Positions 37,290 through 45,173 of a DNA stretch of 64,000 nt are shown piece by piece (the stretch's first letter is position 1; every line of letters starts with the position of its first letter). This stretch comes from JACDAN01 sp963842235 (GTDB lineage: Bacteria; Actinomycetota; Thermoleophilia; Gaiellales; Gaiellaceae). The notes under the pieces were generated by a model, which was given only the letters and a program-made list of their open reading frames with translations, was not told the origin of the DNA and did no database searches. The DNA is taken from contig CAWJFT010000001.1 in the NCBI GenBank assembly GCA_963842235.1, positions 992,001 through 1,056,000 on the forward strand, written 5' to 3'. The position numbers and the translations under genes are program-made.

Positions 37290-38174
37290 CTAAGCTGAGA
37301 CGGGCTGGAGCGCTCCGAGGCGCTCCAGGCAGGCCCGGATCTGGCTCTGCTCCTCCTCCGTCGCCTCGACGAGCGGCAGCCGGAGGCCGCCGACGTCGTG
37401 GCCGAGCAGGTTCAACGCGGCCTTGATCGCAATCGGGTTGACAACGACCTTGAGGATCTCGTAGGCAGGCGCGAGCTCCTCGTCGATCCTGCGGGAGCCT
37501 TCGACGTCCCCGGCCCGGAACGCGGTGATCTGCTCCTTCACCTGCGGCCCGACGACGTGGGTGTGGACGCAGATGCCGCCCACCGCGCCCAGCTCGAGGA
37601 ACGGCTGGATCAGGTTGTCGTCGCCCGCGTAGAGCTGGAGGCCGGTCTCCTCGACGATCCGTCGTGCGTCTTCCATGTCGTCCCAGGACTGCTTGACTGC
37701 GACGACGTTCGGAATCTGCGCCAACTCGGCGAGCGTCTCGACCTCGACCTTGACGACGACCCTGGCGGGGATGTTGTAGAAGACGATCGGCTTGTCCGTC
37801 ACGGCGGCGATCGCCTTCACGTGCTCGAGGATCCCGCGCGGCGGCGGCTTGTTGTAGTAGGGGGTGACGACGAGGAACCCGTCGACGCCGAGGTCGTGCG
37901 CCTGCTCTGTCAGGTGGACGGAGTGGCGGGTGTCGTAGGTCCCGGTGCCGGCGATGACCGTGGCGCGGCCGCCGACGACATCCACCGCTGCCGAGTAGAG
38001 CTCCATGCGCTCGTCATCGGTGAGCGTGGCCGACTCGCCCGTGGAAGCGGTCACGACGAGCCCGTCGGAGCCGTTCTCGACCAGGAACGCCGCGAGCTCG
38101 CGGAACTTCGTGAGGTTGACGGCGCCGTCGGAGTCGAACGGCGTGACGCTCGCGGTCAGGACCTCGCCGAGCAC
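37290..38174 (-). CDS. dapA: 4-hydroxy-tetrahydrodipicolinate synthase
   Basis: Condenses pyruvate with aspartate semialdehyde, the first DAP/lysine-specific step. A 294-residue TIM barrel with ASTGESATLT (GTTGE in most homologues), YYNKPP, the Tyr in VFYNIPARV, the Schiff-base Lys in VVAVKQSW and YAGDDNLIQPFLELGAVGGI. It follows dapB and a macro-domain gene on the same strand with a 10-base gap. Confidence 0.95.
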   Translation of the reverse strand: MLGEVLTASVTPFDSDGAVNLTKFRELAAFLVENGSDGLVVTASTGESATLTDDERMELYSAAVDVVGGRATVIAGTGTYDTRHSVHLTEQAHDLGVDGFLVVTPYYNKPPPRGILEHVKAIAAVTDKPIVFYNIPARVVVKVEVETLAELAQIPNVVAVKQSWDDMEDARRIVEETGLQLYAGDDNLIQPFLELGAVGGICVHTHVVGPQVKEQITAFRAGDVEGSRRIDEELAPAYEILKVVVNPIAIKAALNLLGHDVGGLRLPLVEATEEEQSQIRACLERLGALQPVSA

Positions 38175-38184
38175 GGATCCGATC

Positions 38185-38682
38185 TTACTCGGACGCGGCC
38201 AGAGTCCTCTCGAAGACGGCCGCGGCCTCCGGGCCGAAGACCGCGAAGACGACGCCCTTCAGCGACGACGGCTCATAGCCGCGCACCGCTGCGACCATGA
38301 TCCGCGCGCACTCGTCGAGCGGGAACCCGCCGACGCCGGTGCCGAACGCCGGCAAGGCGAGCGACTCCGCGCCGAGCTCGTCGGCGACGCGCAGAGAGCT
38401 CTCGGTCGTGCGGCGCACGAGCTCGGCGTTCGTCCGGAGATCCTGGCCCATGACGGCCCCGTGGACGACCCAGCGCGCGGACAGCTGCCCGGCGCCCGTC
38501 GCGACGGCATCTCCCACCTCGATCGGCCCGAGCTGGACCGCCTCTCGCTCGATCTCCTCCCCACCTGCCCGCTTGATCGCTCCCGCGACGCCGCTTCCCA
38601 TCCACAGATGGTTGTTGGCGGCGTTGGCGATCGCGTCGACCTCGAGAGCAGCGATGTCGCCCTCGACGACCTCGACGTTCAC
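38185..38682 (-). CDS. Macro domain protein (ADP-ribose binding or O-acetyl-ADP-ribose deacetylase type)
   Basis: A 165-residue single macro domain: VVEGDIAALEVDAIANAANNHLWMGSGVAGAI matches the ADP-ribose pocket (GDI, NAAN, GSGVAGAI), and LALPAFGTGVGGFPLDECA the second phosphate loop. The family removes ADP-ribose from proteins or hydrolyses O-acetyl-ADP-ribose. It lies between dapB and dapA, overlapping dapB by 4 bases; no metabolic link to DAP synthesis is known to me. Confidence 0.9.
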   Translation of the reverse strand: MNVEVVEGDIAALEVDAIANAANNHLWMGSGVAGAIKRAGGEEIEREAVQLGPIEVGDAVATGAGQLSARWVVHGAVMGQDLRTNAELVRRTTESSLRVADELGAESLALPAFGTGVGGFPLDECARIMVAAVRGYEPSSLKGVVFAVFGPEAAAVFERTLAASE

Positions 38683-39281
38683 AGAAGCGCCTCGAGCCCC
38701 ACAGTCAAGCCCGGAGGGAGCGTGGGCAGCCGCTCCAGCGCCAGGAGGACGCCGGGGACGTACGCCTCGCGCGAGTACGCGTCGTGCCGAATCGTCAGCA
38801 GCTGGCCCTCGCCGCCGAAGAGCACCGCCTGGTGGGCAACGAGGCCCGGGAGTCGCACGGAGTGGATCGGCACGCCGCCGAGCCGCTCGGCGGTCGCCTT
38901 CGCAGTGCCCGACGGCGCGTCTTTCTTCTGCTCCGAGTGGAGCTCGATGATCTCGGCCCTGGGGAGGTGCTTCGCGGCTTCTTCGGCCAGCCGCATCATC
39001 AGCACGGCGCCGATCGCGAAGTTCGGTGCGTAGAAGAGCGCGACGCCGCGTTCCTCCGCGAGCTGGCCGAGCGCCTCGGGCTCCCAGCCAGAGGTGCCGA
39101 CCACCGCCGGAATCCCCTGCTCGAGCGCCGACCTGACGTTGCCCTCGACCGCCTCCGGCGCGGTGAAATCGACCATCGCCTCGGCCTCGCCGAGCTCCAC
39201 CAGCTCGTGCCCCGCCGCCTCGAGCGCGGGGGCGAGCACCGATCCGACCTTTCCGCCGCGTCCGAAGAGGACGATGTTCAC
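38679..39281 (-). CDS. dapB: 4-hydroxy-tetrahydrodipicolinate reductase (short form)
   Basis: Reduces hydroxy-tetrahydrodipicolinate with NAD(P)H. The Rossmann start IVLFGRGGKVGS, VDFTAPEAV, VVGTSGW, YAPNFAIGAVLMM and the catalytic segment ELHSEQKKDAPSGTA are present, with Ser in place of the second His of the usual HH pair and the key Lys kept. At 200 residues it is about 45 shorter than common forms because the region between the first strand and VDFT is reduced. The frame is clean, so this looks natural. Confidence 0.9.
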   Translation of the reverse strand: MNIVLFGRGGKVGSVLAPALEAAGHELVELGEAEAMVDFTAPEAVEGNVRSALEQGIPAVVGTSGWEPEALGQLAEERGVALFYAPNFAIGAVLMMRLAEEAAKHLPRAEIIELHSEQKKDAPSGTAKATAERLGGVPIHSVRLPGLVAHQAVLFGGEGQLLTIRHDAYSREAYVPGVLLALERLPTLPPGLTVGLEALL

Positions 39282-40570
39282 GCCGCTGCGGCGGTGAGTG
39301 CGGGGCTCACCCGCTCGACGGCGCCGAGAAAGCGCTCCTCGCTAGGGCCGATCCCGGCGGCCGAGAGCCGATCAGGCGCGAGCAGGACTCCGGCCAGCTC
39401 GGCCAGGCTCTCCGCCTCGACCGCGTCGATCTCGGCGATGATCCGGTCGAGCGAGAGGAGCTCCGTGTCGGTGATCAACGACTTCCCGAGCCGGCTCATC
39501 CGGTTCGAAGTCGACTCCATCGAGAGGAGAAGCCGACCCTTCAGGTTCTCCTTCGCCCGCTCGAGCTCGTCCGGCTTCAGATTTCCAGCGGCGACGTCCT
39601 CGATCTGCTCGACGGCGATCGTCAGGCAGTCGTCCAGGTTCTCCTCGCGCGTGCCCACGTAGAGGCCGATCTGCCCCGTGTCGGTGTATTGCGAGGCGAA
39701 GCTGTAGACCGCGTACGCCATGCCCCGCTTCTCGCGGATCTCTTGAAAGAGGCGCGAGGACGCAGAGCCACCGAGGATCGCGTCGAGCAGCGAGGCCGCA
39801 AAGCGGCGGCGGTCGGAACGGGCGATTCCCGGTGCAGCAAGACACACGTGGTACTGCTCGGTGTCCTTTCGGACGAACCGGACGCTTGGCGGAGGCGGCT
39901 TGACGAGCGGCGGACGCACTCGGCGGCCGCGTGCCGGCGGCTCATGCACTTTCCGCTCCGCCTGCTCGAGGAGTCGCACGAGCTCGTTGTGCTCGAGATT
40001 CCCAGCCGCGGAGACGACGACGTTTCCGGGCATGTACATCGTGCGGTGGTACGCCGAGATCGCGCGCCGGGAGACCGATGAGATGACCTCGGCTGTGCCG
40101 ATGACGGGTCGACCGAGGGGATGTGACCCGAACACTGCCTCGGCGATGAGGTCGTGCACGTAGTCCTGCGGCTGGTCCTCGTACATCGCGATCTCCTCGA
40201 GCACGACCTCGCGCTCGGCGTCGACCTCGGCGAATGCGGGTGCGAACACCATGTCGCTCATCACGTCGATCGCTGTCTCGAGATGGTGGTCGGCGACCCG
40301 CGCAAAAACGACGGTGTGCTCCCGCGAGGTGGCCGCATTCAGCTCGCCGCCCATCCCGTCGAAGACCTCGGCGATCTCCTGCGCCGTGTAGCGCTCAGAG
40401 CCCTTGAAGAGCAGGTGCTCGATGAAGTGGGAGACCCCGGCGCGCTCGTCGCGCTCATCGCGGGAGCCGGCGCCGATCCAGTAGCCGATTGCAACGGAGC
40501 GGACATGCGCCAGCCGCTCGGTGATGACGCGCTCGCCCGAGTCCAGGTCGGAGAGGACGTACTTCTGCAT
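39278..40570 (-). CDS. M16 family zinc metallopeptidase
   Basis: Pitrilysin-like peptidase of about 430 residues: inverted zinc motif HFIEH (HxxEH) at about 47-51, distal Glu in EREVVLEEIAM, LGRPVIGT, and the C-terminal homologous domain with IREKRGMAYAVYSF. An M16 gene right after pnp is a conserved association. The frame stays open upstream to 40729, but the ATG at 40570 gives the family N-terminus (MQKYVLSDLDSGERVI) and avoids overlapping pnp. Confidence 0.9.
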   Translation of the reverse strand: MQKYVLSDLDSGERVITERLAHVRSVAIGYWIGAGSRDERDERAGVSHFIEHLLFKGSERYTAQEIAEVFDGMGGELNAATSREHTVVFARVADHHLETAIDVMSDMVFAPAFAEVDAEREVVLEEIAMYEDQPQDYVHDLIAEAVFGSHPLGRPVIGTAEVISSVSRRAISAYHRTMYMPGNVVVSAAGNLEHNELVRLLEQAERKVHEPPARGRRVRPPLVKPPPPSVRFVRKDTEQYHVCLAAPGIARSDRRRFAASLLDAILGGSASSRLFQEIREKRGMAYAVYSFASQYTDTGQIGLYVGTREENLDDCLTIAVEQIEDVAAGNLKPDELERAKENLKGRLLLSMESTSNRMSRLGKSLITDTELLSLDRIIAEIDAVEAESLAELAGVLLAPDRLSAAGIGPSEERFLGAVERVSPALTAAAA

Positions 40571-40584
40571 CGGCGGGATGGTAG

Positions 40585-40612
40585 TGCGAGGGCGGCTTGC
40601 GCCGCCCTCGCA
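40585..40612 (-). terminator. Strong hairpin after pnp
   Basis: TGCGAGGGCGGC-TTGC-GCCGCCCTCGCA, a perfect 12-bp stem between the pnp stop and the M16 start. No U-tract follows, so it is either a U-less terminator or an RNA-processing/stability hairpin. Confidence 0.6.
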
Positions 40613-40616
40613 TGAC

Positions 40617-43109
40617 CTAGGCCCGGTCCCGTCCGCCGCCGCGGCCGCGGCCTCCGCGGCCCCGGCGATCGCCGCCGTCACGGCGCGGAGGACGTTCCTC
40701 CCGCGGGCGCTCCGGCGCGTTCTTGGCACGCTCGATCAGCTCCTCGGGCTGGACGAGCGAGCCATTCTCGTGCTTCGCGACGAGCTTGAGCCCGATGCGA
40801 CCGCGATCCTTGTCGACCTCCTGGACGACGACGTCCAGGACATCCCCGCGGTTGATCACGTCCTCGATATGGCCGACCCGGCCGGGGCCGACGTTCGAGA
40901 CGTGGAGAAGGCCGTCCGTGCCCTTCTTGAGCTCGACGAACGCGCCGAACTGCGTCGTCTTGACGACCTTGCCGGTGTAGGTGTCCCCCACCTCCGGCTC
41001 CTTCGTCAGCTCGTCGATCGCCTTCATCGCAGCCTCGGCCTTGTCGCCCTCGGTCGCGTAGACGAGGATCGTGCCGTCCTCCTCGATGTCGATCTGCACG
41101 TCGTACTCGGCCTCGAGCGCGCGGATCGTCTCGCCGCCCTTGCCGATGACCATCCCGATGAACTCGGGATTGATCTTGATCGTGGAGATGCGGGGCGCAT
41201 GGCCTCGGAGCTCGGTGCGCGGCTCCGACAGGGCCTCCGCCATCTTGTCGAGGATGAACTCGCGTGCCCGCTTCGCCTGCTCGAGCGCCGAGCGCATGAT
41301 CTCCTGGGTAACGCCGGTGATCTTGATGTCCATCTGGAGCGCGGTCAGACCATCACGGGTCCCGGCCACCTTGAAGTCCATGTCGCCGAGGTGGTCTTCC
41401 GCACCCTGGATGTCGGTCAGGATCACGTAGTCGTCGCCTTCCTTGACGAGACCCATGGCGATGCCGCCGACGGGCGCCTTGATCGGCACGCCGGCGTCCA
41501 TCAGCGCCAGCGCGGAGGCGCACACGGAGCCCATCGAAGACGAGCCGTTCGACTCGAGCGTCTCCGAGACGATGCGGATCGTGTACGGGAAGTCCTCCGG
41601 CCCGGGGATGATCGGCTCGAGCGCCCGCTGCGCCAGCGCACCATGGCCGATGTCGCGGCGCTTCGGCCCCCGCATGAACCCGGTCTCGCCGACCGAGTAG
41701 GGCGGGAAGTTGTAGTGGTGCATGAACCGGCGCTCCTGCTCCAGTGACAGGTCGTCGATCCGTTGACCTTCCTTGGCCGTGCCCAGCGTGAGCAGCGAGA
41801 GGATCTGCGTCTGGCCGCGCGTGAAGAGCGCCGACCCGTGCGTTCTGGGCGCAATCCCCACCTCGCACTCGATCGGGCGGATCTCCTCGGCGGTGCGGCC
41901 GTCCGGCCTCACCTTGTCGACGGCGATCTTGCGCCGGACGAGCTCCTTGTAGATCGCTTCCGCCAGACGCTTGACGTACTGGCGCGTGAGGGCGTCCTTC
42001 ACGACCGGGGGCTCGCCGTCGACCGTCGCCGGCCCAACAGGGAACGGCAGCTCGACCGTCTCGACGATCCGATCGAAGAGCAGGTGGCGCTTTGCGGAGC
42101 GCAGCTCCTTCGAGTCCTGCTCGGCGTCGGTGAGCTCGCGAAGGGCGTCCTCGAACTCGCGCCGGACCGGCTCCTCGACGGCGGCCATCCGCTCACGGTC
42201 GAGGATCATCTCGAGGCTCGACTTGTACTGAACCTGCTTGACGATGTCGTCCTCGGTCGAGGTCATGTCGATCGGGGCAGACTCCTCGCCCAGGATCTCC
42301 TCGACCGTCGCGGCCGCTTCGCGGAGGCCGTCAGCCAGAATCCGCTCGCGGATCCGGCTTCCGTAGCGCTCTTGCAGCTCCTCCGTGAGCTCGGTGTCGA
42401 GCCACTTCGGCTTGCCGGCCTGCTCGCGCAGCTGCTCCTGCACCTCGCAGATGCGGATGATCTCGGCGTGCGCCCGCTCGAGCGCCTCGAGCATCAGGTC
42501 CTCCGGGATCTCCTCTCCGCCTGCCTCCACCATCGTCAGGCCGTCCTTCGTGCCGACGACGACGAGATCGAGCGCGCTCTGCTCCTCGCTCTCCTCGAGC
42601 GTGGGATTGACGACCAGTTCGCCGTCGATCTGGCCGATGCGGACAGCGCCGACCGGGCCGATGAACGGCAGCGGGGAGATCATCAACGCCGCCGAGGCGC
42701 CGTTGATGCAGAGGATGTCGTGCGGGGTGACCATGTCCGCGGAGAGGACGGTGCAGATCACCTGCACCTCGTTCTTGAAGCCCTTCGGCCAGAGCGGCCG
42801 GATCGGGCGGTCGATCATGCGGGCGGTCAGGATCGCCCGCTCCGTCGGCCGGCCTTCGCGCTTGAAGAAGCCGCCGGGGATCTTCCCGGCCGCGTACATG
42901 CGCTCCTCGACGTCGACCGTTAGCGGGAAGAAGTCCGCGCCCTCGCGCGCCTCCATCCGGCCCTGGGCTGTCGAGAGGACCATCGTCTCGCCGGAGCGAA
43001 CGACGACGGCGCCGTCGGCCTGCTTGGCCAGCTTGCCGGTCTCGAACGTGATCTCTTGCCCACCGATCTCGACGGAGACCGACGTGGGCCCTGCAACTGC
43101 GATGCTCAT
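40617..43109 (-). CDS. pnp: Polyribonucleotide nucleotidyltransferase (PNPase)
   Basis: Phosphorolytic 3'-5' exoribonuclease. Two RNase PH domains flank a helical domain; the second has FTRGQTQILSLLTLGT and GSSSMGSVCASALALMDAGV. A KH domain (INPEFIGMVIGKGGETIRALE) and an S1 domain (GDTYTGKVVKTTQFGAFVELK) follow, and a disordered Arg/Gly-rich tail ends the protein. Length is 830 residues, long because of this tail and insertions. The start ATG lies just behind a hairpin that covers its ribosome-binding site. Confidence 0.97.
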   Translation of the reverse strand: MSIAVAGPTSVSVEIGGQEITFETGKLAKQADGAVVVRSGETMVLSTAQGRMEAREGADFFPLTVDVEERMYAAGKIPGGFFKREGRPTERAILTARMIDRPIRPLWPKGFKNEVQVICTVLSADMVTPHDILCINGASAALMISPLPFIGPVGAVRIGQIDGELVVNPTLEESEEQSALDLVVVGTKDGLTMVEAGGEEIPEDLMLEALERAHAEIIRICEVQEQLREQAGKPKWLDTELTEELQERYGSRIRERILADGLREAAATVEEILGEESAPIDMTSTEDDIVKQVQYKSSLEMILDRERMAAVEEPVRREFEDALRELTDAEQDSKELRSAKRHLLFDRIVETVELPFPVGPATVDGEPPVVKDALTRQYVKRLAEAIYKELVRRKIAVDKVRPDGRTAEEIRPIECEVGIAPRTHGSALFTRGQTQILSLLTLGTAKEGQRIDDLSLEQERRFMHHYNFPPYSVGETGFMRGPKRRDIGHGALAQRALEPIIPGPEDFPYTIRIVSETLESNGSSSMGSVCASALALMDAGVPIKAPVGGIAMGLVKEGDDYVILTDIQGAEDHLGDMDFKVAGTRDGLTALQMDIKITGVTQEIMRSALEQAKRAREFILDKMAEALSEPRTELRGHAPRISTIKINPEFIGMVIGKGGETIRALEAEYDVQIDIEEDGTILVYATEGDKAEAAMKAIDELTKEPEVGDTYTGKVVKTTQFGAFVELKKGTDGLLHVSNVGPGRVGHIEDVINRGDVLDVVVQEVDKDRGRIGLKLVAKHENGSLVQPEELIERAKNAPERPREERPPRRDGGDRRGRGGRGRGGGRDRA

Positions 43110-43187
43110 TGTTCCTCCACTCTTCGTGGAGAGTGGAGGTTTGAACCAGCGCCTCCACGGAGGAGCTCGCTCAAACTTCCACCCTCC
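43110..43187 (-). promoter_or_regulatory. pnp leader with two mutually exclusive helices
   Basis: In the mRNA, segment A (43186-43169) can pair with segment B (43147-43130) through about 16 pairs including G-U. B can instead pair with segment C (43123-43114), a perfect 10-bp stem with CCTCCACTCT opposite AGAGTGGAGG. C contains the GGAGG ribosome-binding site 5 bases before the ATG at 43109. A-B pairing would free the site, B-C pairing would hide it. A small CCTCC-GT-GGAGG hairpin lies in the A-B loop. Confidence 0.6.
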
Positions 43188-43203
43188 TGCTTCGGGTCTT
43201 CGA

Positions 43204-43473
43204 CTACCTCCGGAGACCCAGCTCCTTGATCAGTGCTCTGTAGCCCTCGAGATCCTTGCGCTGGAGGTAGTTCAGGAGCCGCCGGCGTTGCCCGACCAGC
43301 TTGAGCAGCCCGCGCCGCGAGTAATGGTCCTTCGCGTGCGTCCGCAGATGCTCGGTCAGCTCGTTGATGCGCGCTGTGAGTAGCGCAATCTGCACCTGCG
43401 CGGAGCCGGTGTCCGCCTCTCCGCGGCCGTGCTTGCCGATGATCTCCTGTTTCGCTTCCTTGCTGAGGGTCAT
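43204..43473 (-). CDS. rpsO: 30S ribosomal protein S15
   Basis: Primary 16S rRNA-binding protein of the small subunit. 89 residues with the family pattern: GRGEADTGSAQVQIALLTARINELTEHL is split around the helices, then HSRRGLLKLVGQRRRLLNYL (here YSRRGLLKLVGQRRRLLNYL) and the C-terminal YRALIKELGLRR. GGAGG precedes the ATG at 43473. rpsO-pnp is a conserved pair. Confidence 0.98.
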   Translation of the reverse strand: MTLSKEAKQEIIGKHGRGEADTGSAQVQIALLTARINELTEHLRTHAKDHYSRRGLLKLVGQRRRLLNYLQRKDLEGYRALIKELGLRR

Positions 43474-43496
43474 TCAGCCTCCTTCACACAACGAAT

Positions 43497-43560
43497 CCGC
43501 AGTTCCCGCCGTCATGCGGAAGCGGCATGAACAGCCGGATCTGCGGGCCCGGTTAGGGTA
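43497..43560 (-). promoter_or_regulatory. rpsO promoter and structured leader
   Basis: On the minus strand TACCCT (43560-43555) would be the -10, placing the transcript start near 43548. The leader then begins with an outer stem CCGCAG/CTGCGG (43541-43546 with 43497-43502) enclosing an inner hairpin GCATGA/TCATGC (43525-43530 with 43512-43517). This resembles S15 autoregulatory leaders known in several bacteria, though no specific match is claimed. Confidence 0.5.
43554..43559 (+). promoter_or_regulatory. -10 element TAGGGT before the gamma-glutamyltransferase gene
   Basis: TAGGGT ends 8 bases before the ATG at 43568, a leaderless arrangement. It overlaps the rpsO -10 on the other strand by five bases, so the two promoters should compete. 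Confidence 0.5.
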
Positions 43561-43567
43561 GCAGCGC

Positions 43568-44914
43568 ATGCGCGCCGCTGTCGCTGCCGGACACCCGGCG
43601 ACCGTCGACGCCGGGATCGAGATCCTCGAGGACGGTGGGAACGCGGCCGATGCCGCGGTGGCCGCGTCGCTGGCCTCCTGCGTGGCCGAAACGGTCATGA
43701 CCGGGCTCCTCGGCGGCGGGCACGCGGCGATCTTCTGGGAGGGCGAGGTGCGGATGCTCGATTTCTTCTGCGCGGTGCCCGGCCTTGGGGCGGAACGGCG
43801 CGAGGTCGAGCTCCTCCAGCTCGAGGTGCCCTTCGGAACGGAGCTCATTCACTACGCCGTTGGAATCGGCTCCTGCGCGGTTCCAGGCGTCCTTCCCGGA
43901 CTGCACGAGCTCTGGCGCGCTCGTGGAAGCCTTCCCTGGCCGCGCCTGGTCGAGCCGGCGTCGCGACTGGCACGCGAGGGGGTCGAGATGCCGCCGGCGC
44001 ATGCCTCCTGCCTCGCGATGCTCGCGCCGGTGATGACGATGCGCGAGGGCGCGCGGATCTACTCGCCGGAGGGGCGCCTGCTCGAGGCGGGCGAGCGGCT
44101 CGAGCAGCCGGGGCTCGTTCGCGCGCTCGAGCTCGTCGCCGACGAGAGCGCCGCGAGCCCGACGCTGCAGGACGCACTCCTTGGGCTGATGGAGGAGCGC
44201 GGTGGTCTCGTCACTCGGGATGACCTTTCGTCCTATCGGGCTGAATGGCTCGAGCCGGTGACGATCGACCGTCGTGGGCTCCGGCTCAGCTCACGGGCGG
44301 CGCTCTTGAGCCCGCTGCCGGTGCTCACCTGCTTGAACGGGACCGATCCCGTGACGATCGCCAGGGCTCTGCGCGGCGGCGAGGGCGACGGGGACACGAC
44401 CAACCTCGTGGTCGTGGACGGGGACGACAACGCGGTTGTCCTGACGACGAGCCTCGGCCTCGGCTCGGGTGACTGGCTCCCAGGCCTCGACATGCACCTG
44501 AACAGCATGCTCGGCGAGGCCGATCTGCTCGTTCGCGACCTGACCGCTGGTGAGCGGATGGCGAGCATGATGTCGCCGTCGATCGGACTGGACGGCGACG
44601 GCCTTGCGCTGGCGATCGGAGCCGCCGGAGGGACGCGGCTCCGGAGCGCGCTCGTGCAAGTGATGCTCGGCGTTCTCGACGAGGGCTTGAGCCCAGGCGA
44701 GGCCGTGGAGCGCCCCCGTCTCCACCCCACCGACAGCGTGGTCCAGCTGGAGCCAGGCTTTTCGGACGACGTGCCGGCGGCGCTGGAGGCAGCCGGCTTC
44801 ACGGTTCGTGTCTGGTCGGCACGCCACCACTATTTCGGCGGCGTTAGCCTCGTCAACCGGACCGGCGCCGCCGGCGATCCACGACGAAGCGGAGCTGCAG
44901 CTCACCCTGACTGA
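43568..44914 (+). CDS. Gamma-glutamyltransferase family protein
   Basis: Ntn hydrolase that transfers or hydrolyses gamma-glutamyl groups. Features: ATVDAGIEILEDGGNAADAAVAASLA near the N-terminus (split by family pattern), TGLLGGGHAA, the nucleophile Thr in GDTTNLVVVDGDDNAV, LGLGSG and a C-terminal AAGGTRLRSALVQV. At 448 residues it is shorter than typical 520-580, with a reduced large subunit. There is no signal peptide, so it is likely cytoplasmic. The start is supported by the nearby -10 and alignment of the N-terminus. Its 3' end overlaps the convergent zinc-ribbon gene. Confidence 0.85.
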   Translation: MRAAVAAGHPATVDAGIEILEDGGNAADAAVAASLASCVAETVMTGLLGGGHAAIFWEGEVRMLDFFCAVPGLGAERREVELLQLEVPFGTELIHYAVGIGSCAVPGVLPGLHELWRARGSLPWPRLVEPASRLAREGVEMPPAHASCLAMLAPVMTMREGARIYSPEGRLLEAGERLEQPGLVRALELVADESAASPTLQDALLGLMEERGGLVTRDDLSSYRAEWLEPVTIDRRGLRLSSRAALLSPLPVLTCLNGTDPVTIARALRGGEGDGDTTNLVVVDGDDNAVVLTTSLGLGSGDWLPGLDMHLNSMLGEADLLVRDLTAGERMASMMSPSIGLDGDGLALAIGAAGGTRLRSALVQVMLGVLDEGLSPGEAVERPRLHPTDSVVQLEPGFSDDVPAALEAAGFTVRVWSARHHYFGGVSLVNRTGAAGDPRRSGAAAHPD

Positions 44915-45056
44915 CCGGCAGAGCGTCCGGCACCCAGCCGACGTAGCCGCAGACCGGACAGCCGGGGTTGGCAGAGACCATTCCGCCCGTCGCGGGCTTC
45001 ACATATGCGTTGCCGCAGCTCAGGCAGCGGACTCGCTCTAGCCCGTGAACTCGCAT
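44853..45056 (-). CDS. Small zinc-ribbon protein
   Basis: 67 residues with CLSCG near the N-terminus and CPVCGYVGW, a rubredoxin-like CxxC...CxxC zinc ribbon, and a basic tail RRRRRSG. The ATG at 45056 starts MRVHGLERVRCLSCG; the frame upstream of it is not coding-like. It overlaps the convergent gamma-glutamyltransferase gene by 62 bases. No function can be assigned. Confidence 0.6.
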   Translation of the reverse strand: MRVHGLERVRCLSCGNAYVKPATGGMVSANPGCPVCGYVGWVPDALPVSQGELQLRFVVDRRRRRSG

Positions 45057-45111
45057 ATGAACTGAGATCCCGCAAAGAGCGGAAACTTGCGGCCTTGCGC
45101 CGACGTTTGAT

Positions 45112-45139
45112 GGACCGCGTGTAGGGAAGAACGCGGTCC
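45112..45139 (+). other. Leader hairpin of the collagen-like gene
   Basis: GGACCGCGT and ACGCGGTCC form a perfect 9-bp stem with a 10-base loop, about 35 bases before the ATG at 45174 and upstream of its AAGGAG site. A smaller CGCAA/TTGCG pair lies at about 45071-45100. Confidence 0.45.
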
Positions 45140-45173
45140 GTCTGCGGGGGTTCACAACGGAAGGAGCTACCCA

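Noticed and set aside
40571..40729. N-terminal extension of the M16 peptidase
   Set aside because: The extension overlaps the 3' end of pnp, is Ala/Arg low-complexity, and the ATG at 40570 matches the family N-terminus.
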